DNA from: Pseudomonas aegrilactucae
Lineage (GTDB): Bacteria > Pseudomonadota > Gammaproteobacteria > Pseudomonadales > Pseudomonadaceae
Length of the DNA stretch: 64,000 nt
Assembly: GCF_019168305.1 (NCBI RefSeq)
Contig: NZ_JAHTBI010000080.1
Coordinates: 1 to 64,000, forward strand
Reading direction: 5' to 3'
A program made the translations under genes and the position numbers. A model generated the notes under the pieces. The model was given only the letters and a program-made list of their open reading frames with translations. It did no database searches and was not told the origin of the DNA. Below, one piece after another: positions 62,051 to 64,000 of the stretch (position 1 is the first letter of the stretch; the number at the start of each line of letters is the position of its first letter).

Positions 62051-63821
62051 GCCCAACCTATCCCCGGCCGTGGAGCGTGGCATCGCCGCGCTTCGCGCAT
62101 TTATAGGCGAGGAAGTTGCGACTACGATCCTTAGAACCACAGATCGGAAACAAGGCGAAGCCGCCAGCTTTCTGTTGCCTCTCCCACCCGACTACACCGG
62201 CATTGAAAGGCAGTTGCGCATAGCGTTTCCAAACCAGTTTCCATTGGTCTCGCTGAGGATCCAAGTCGAGCCGTCCCCCTGGCTCGCATGGCCGCATGCC
62301 ACTAGATCCGGGCTCTGTCTGCACGGTTTCCGCGAAAGGCCAATTACGGGAGATCCGGAAACAGTGGTACAGGACTGCCTCGTACGGCTTGGGGCAATTC
62401 TTGAGTTTGTTCGAGCAGATGCAGATCCTGCATTGCGTGACACTGAATTCGAAAAAGAATTTACCTCGTATTGGAACATGCAGCTTGATATTTCTCCTCA
62501 AGATGTCTTGCTGCTGGAGAGGCCTAAGGCGGCATCAGAACTGTTTGCAACCAGCGACCCTCGCCCTGGCCGACGCACCCGTACCGCCTGGCTTGCACCG
62601 GATGTGCAATTACTCAGAACGCATATCAACCGTACGCTTGGGTTAAGCGCGAAAATCAAAGCACCAGCTGTCGCAGGCTTCTATCTGAAGTTGCTGACCT
62701 ACCCCGATATCCAATGTCCAACTCCTGATCGCTTGCTGGAATGGCTGACACCGCACCTCAGCCCAGACGATAGCAAGCAATTCCTGGCCTGGTTCTCCGG
62801 AAAGGACTCACTGGCCAATCGGTGGCTTGTACTTGAGTTACCCGGCCCCACAGGAGCGCCTCTGTATTGCCTAGATGTCCGTTCTTACAGTAAACAACCA
62901 GACCATGGCCGCTGGTATGGCTTTCGCTCAGCTCGGCGATGGTCAGGCAAGAATCAGCCATCCCACTCGCCTGTTCTGGTGAGGGGCGCCATCCTCAATG
63001 TGTTAGATCGGGATGACATTCTTTCCCGCGACCTCAGCGGTACCGCCAAGAGCCTGGAAAAGTCCAAAGTAGTAATGGTCGGCGTTGGCTCGCTGGGGAG
63101 CACTGTTGCCTTACAACTGGCCCGCTCGGGCGTGGGAGAGCTCGTCCTCATCGACCCTGACATCCTAGAGTCTGCGAATCTGGGACGTCATGTACTAGGG
63201 GCCGACGATCTCGCTCAGTCAAAAGCGACTGCTCTTGCCGAAAAGATTACGCATGATCTGCCTACCGTTAAGGTCACGGCCTTCATGGACTTCGCTGAGC
63301 TCATGCTGCTCAAGATGCCGGAAATTTTCGACAATGCAGACATGGTGCTTGTCACCACTGCAGACTGGTCATCGGAGGTAGCCCTGTGGTTCCGCAAAGC
63401 GCAAGCCGCAGGCTGGAATCTCCTGCAAGCGTGGAGTGAGCCTCACTCGTTTGTTGGGCATGCGCTCTTAGCGCCACAGGGGCAGCATGATGGACGCCCC
63501 TTGTTCGATGACACTGGTAATTTCAACTTCAAGTACACCGAGTGGCCGAACGGTGGCGGGGTGGTTCCACTGCCGGCGTGTGGCCAAACCTTCATCCCTG
63601 GAGGCGCCTCAGGCATGGCCAACGTGGCGTCGATGGTTACCCAAGTAGCATTGCGGGGTCTTACCGGGCAGATCACCAAACCTGTGTGGACCACAAGTAT
63701 CTATCGACCTCAGGACATTCCTACTCATGACGGCACTTACAGCGGGCCACCCTTAGCAGATGGAGTCCAACACATCGTGTTTGAACGTGATTGGCCAGAT
63801 GCGGAGAGTGGTAAACAGTGA
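62034..63821 (+). CDS. cap2: CBASS Cap2, E2-E1 fusion
   Basis: This 595-aa ubiquitin-transfer-like enzyme primes the CD-NTase by joining its C-terminal Gly to a target. The E2 domain (about 1-160) has the probable catalytic Cys95 in ATRSGLCLHGF. A linker follows (about 160-340). The E1 adenylation domain has the nucleotide loop GVGSLG (350-355), Asp374 in LVLIDPD and Arg385 in NLGRH, and the probable E1 Cys516 in LPACGQTFIPG. It starts at TTG 62034, which overlaps the CD-NTase stop by 17 bases; GTG 62070 is an alternative. Length matches known Cap2 (about 600). Confidence 0.92.
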   Translation: MNASVKPNLSPAVERGIAALRAFIGEEVATTILRTTDRKQGEAASFLLPLPPDYTGIERQLRIAFPNQFPLVSLRIQVEPSPWLAWPHATRSGLCLHGFRERPITGDPETVVQDCLVRLGAILEFVRADADPALRDTEFEKEFTSYWNMQLDISPQDVLLLERPKAASELFATSDPRPGRRTRTAWLAPDVQLLRTHINRTLGLSAKIKAPAVAGFYLKLLTYPDIQCPTPDRLLEWLTPHLSPDDSKQFLAWFSGKDSLANRWLVLELPGPTGAPLYCLDVRSYSKQPDHGRWYGFRSARRWSGKNQPSHSPVLVRGAILNVLDRDDILSRDLSGTAKSLEKSKVVMVGVGSLGSTVALQLARSGVGELVLIDPDILESANLGRHVLGADDLAQSKATALAEKITHDLPTVKVTAFMDFAELMLLKMPEIFDNADMVLVTTADWSSEVALWFRKAQAAGWNLLQAWSEPHSFVGHALLAPQGQHDGRPLFDDTGNFNFKYTEWPNGGGVVPLPACGQTFIPGGASGMANVASMVTQVALRGLTGQITKPVWTTSIYRPQDIPTHDGTYSGPPLADGVQHIVFERDWPDAESGKQ

Positions 63822-64000
63822 GTGCTATAGCGTGGGCATGGAAATGGCCTGGCATCGATGTTCGCTTGTCGGTTTCCCAAGCTGTTGCCGAAGTGCTTGA
63901 TCAGTTCAGGCAACGAACGTGGAGAACTGAAAGAGGTGGTCAACTGTTTGTCGACTTGGCCAACCCCGCTGGTTTGATCATGAGCCTCGCCACACCGCCA
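63818..64000 (+). CDS. cap3: CBASS Cap3, JAB/MPN isopeptidase (partial, right edge)
   Basis: The GTG at 63818 overlaps the Cap2 stop (GTGA). The visible 61 residues start a JAB/JAMM protease: the expected early Glu38 lies in TERGGQLFVD, the E-x-GG-x-LF signature. The zinc HxHPx7Sx2D motif is beyond the window. Cap3 removes the CD-NTase from its targets and so damps Cap2 action. The order CD-NTase, Cap2, Cap3 defines a type II CBASS operon. Confidence 0.88.
   Translation, partial: MSAIAWAWKWPGIDVRLSVSQAVAEVLDQFRQRTWRTERGGQLFVDLANPAGLIMSLATPP

Noticed and set aside
60797..64000. Bil (ISG15-like) conjugation operon
   Set aside because: Bil has separate E1, E2, JAB and a ubiquitin-like protein. 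Here E2 and E1 are fused and a CD-NTase leads the operon, which is type II CBASS.

Overview
The window looks like a chromosomal segment of a Pseudomonas of the P. putida group. This rests on gene content and order: the aerobic cobalamin cluster next to purMN, mazG-relA-rlmD-cysM and gacS; oprH-phoP-phoQ; dctA; and nrdA/nrdB. It also rests on high GC, and on repeated Pseudomonas-type REP pairs. There are no rRNA or tRNA genes, no insertion sequence, no prophage and no CRISPR array that I can see.

Layout. 1-481 is non-coding, with small hairpins and a hexanucleotide microsatellite. 482-7354 holds a FadL-type outer-membrane protein, a LysR regulator facing a DUF2798 protein, an exported glutathione peroxidase, an MFS exporter with its MarR repressor (two copies of a palindromic operator are visible), and a GH5 glycosidase. 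7459-16219 (minus strand) is a ten-gene B12 operon, cobO-cobB-bluB-cbiB-cobD-cobQ-cobU-cobT-cobC-cobS. Its genes are almost all translationally coupled, and a cobalamin riboswitch precedes it. 16734-26836 carries a sorbosone-dehydrogenase-like lipoprotein, two NlpC/P60 lipoproteins, hda, a PerM-like permease, a DUF2066 protein, purM-purN and small exported or unknown proteins. 26885-32992 is the mazG, relA, rlmD, cysM group. 33146-43871 has a response regulator divergent from gacS, ldhA, a TlpA-like thioredoxin, arsC-wrbA-DUF2069, a Tag-like glycosylase, ttcA, a Yip1 protein and sprT. 44044-53042 has dctA (sigma-54 promoter visible), phoQ-phoP-oprH (four tandem PhoP-like boxes), a dienelactone hydrolase, a phosphopantetheinyl transferase, a FhuF-like protein and an RstAB-like two-component pair. 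53769-58125 is nrdA-nrdB, with paired NrdR boxes and a DnaA box upstream.

The accessory part begins after the yecA-like gene (about 59,100 to the right edge) and is visibly less GC-rich. It holds an XRE regulator with a palindromic operator, a divergent protein of unknown function, a 665-base gap with three tight hairpins, and then a type II CBASS anti-phage operon. That operon consists of a CD-NTase ending in glycine, a Cap2 E2-E1 fusion, and the start of a Cap3 JAB isopeptidase that runs off the window. No effector gene is visible; it is probably beyond the right edge.

The most notable items are this CBASS island with its unexplained upstream module, and several readable regulatory sites (MarR, PhoP, NrdR, DnaA, sigma-54, B12 riboswitch). 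No database search was possible. All family assignments come from reading motifs and from knowledge of the families.
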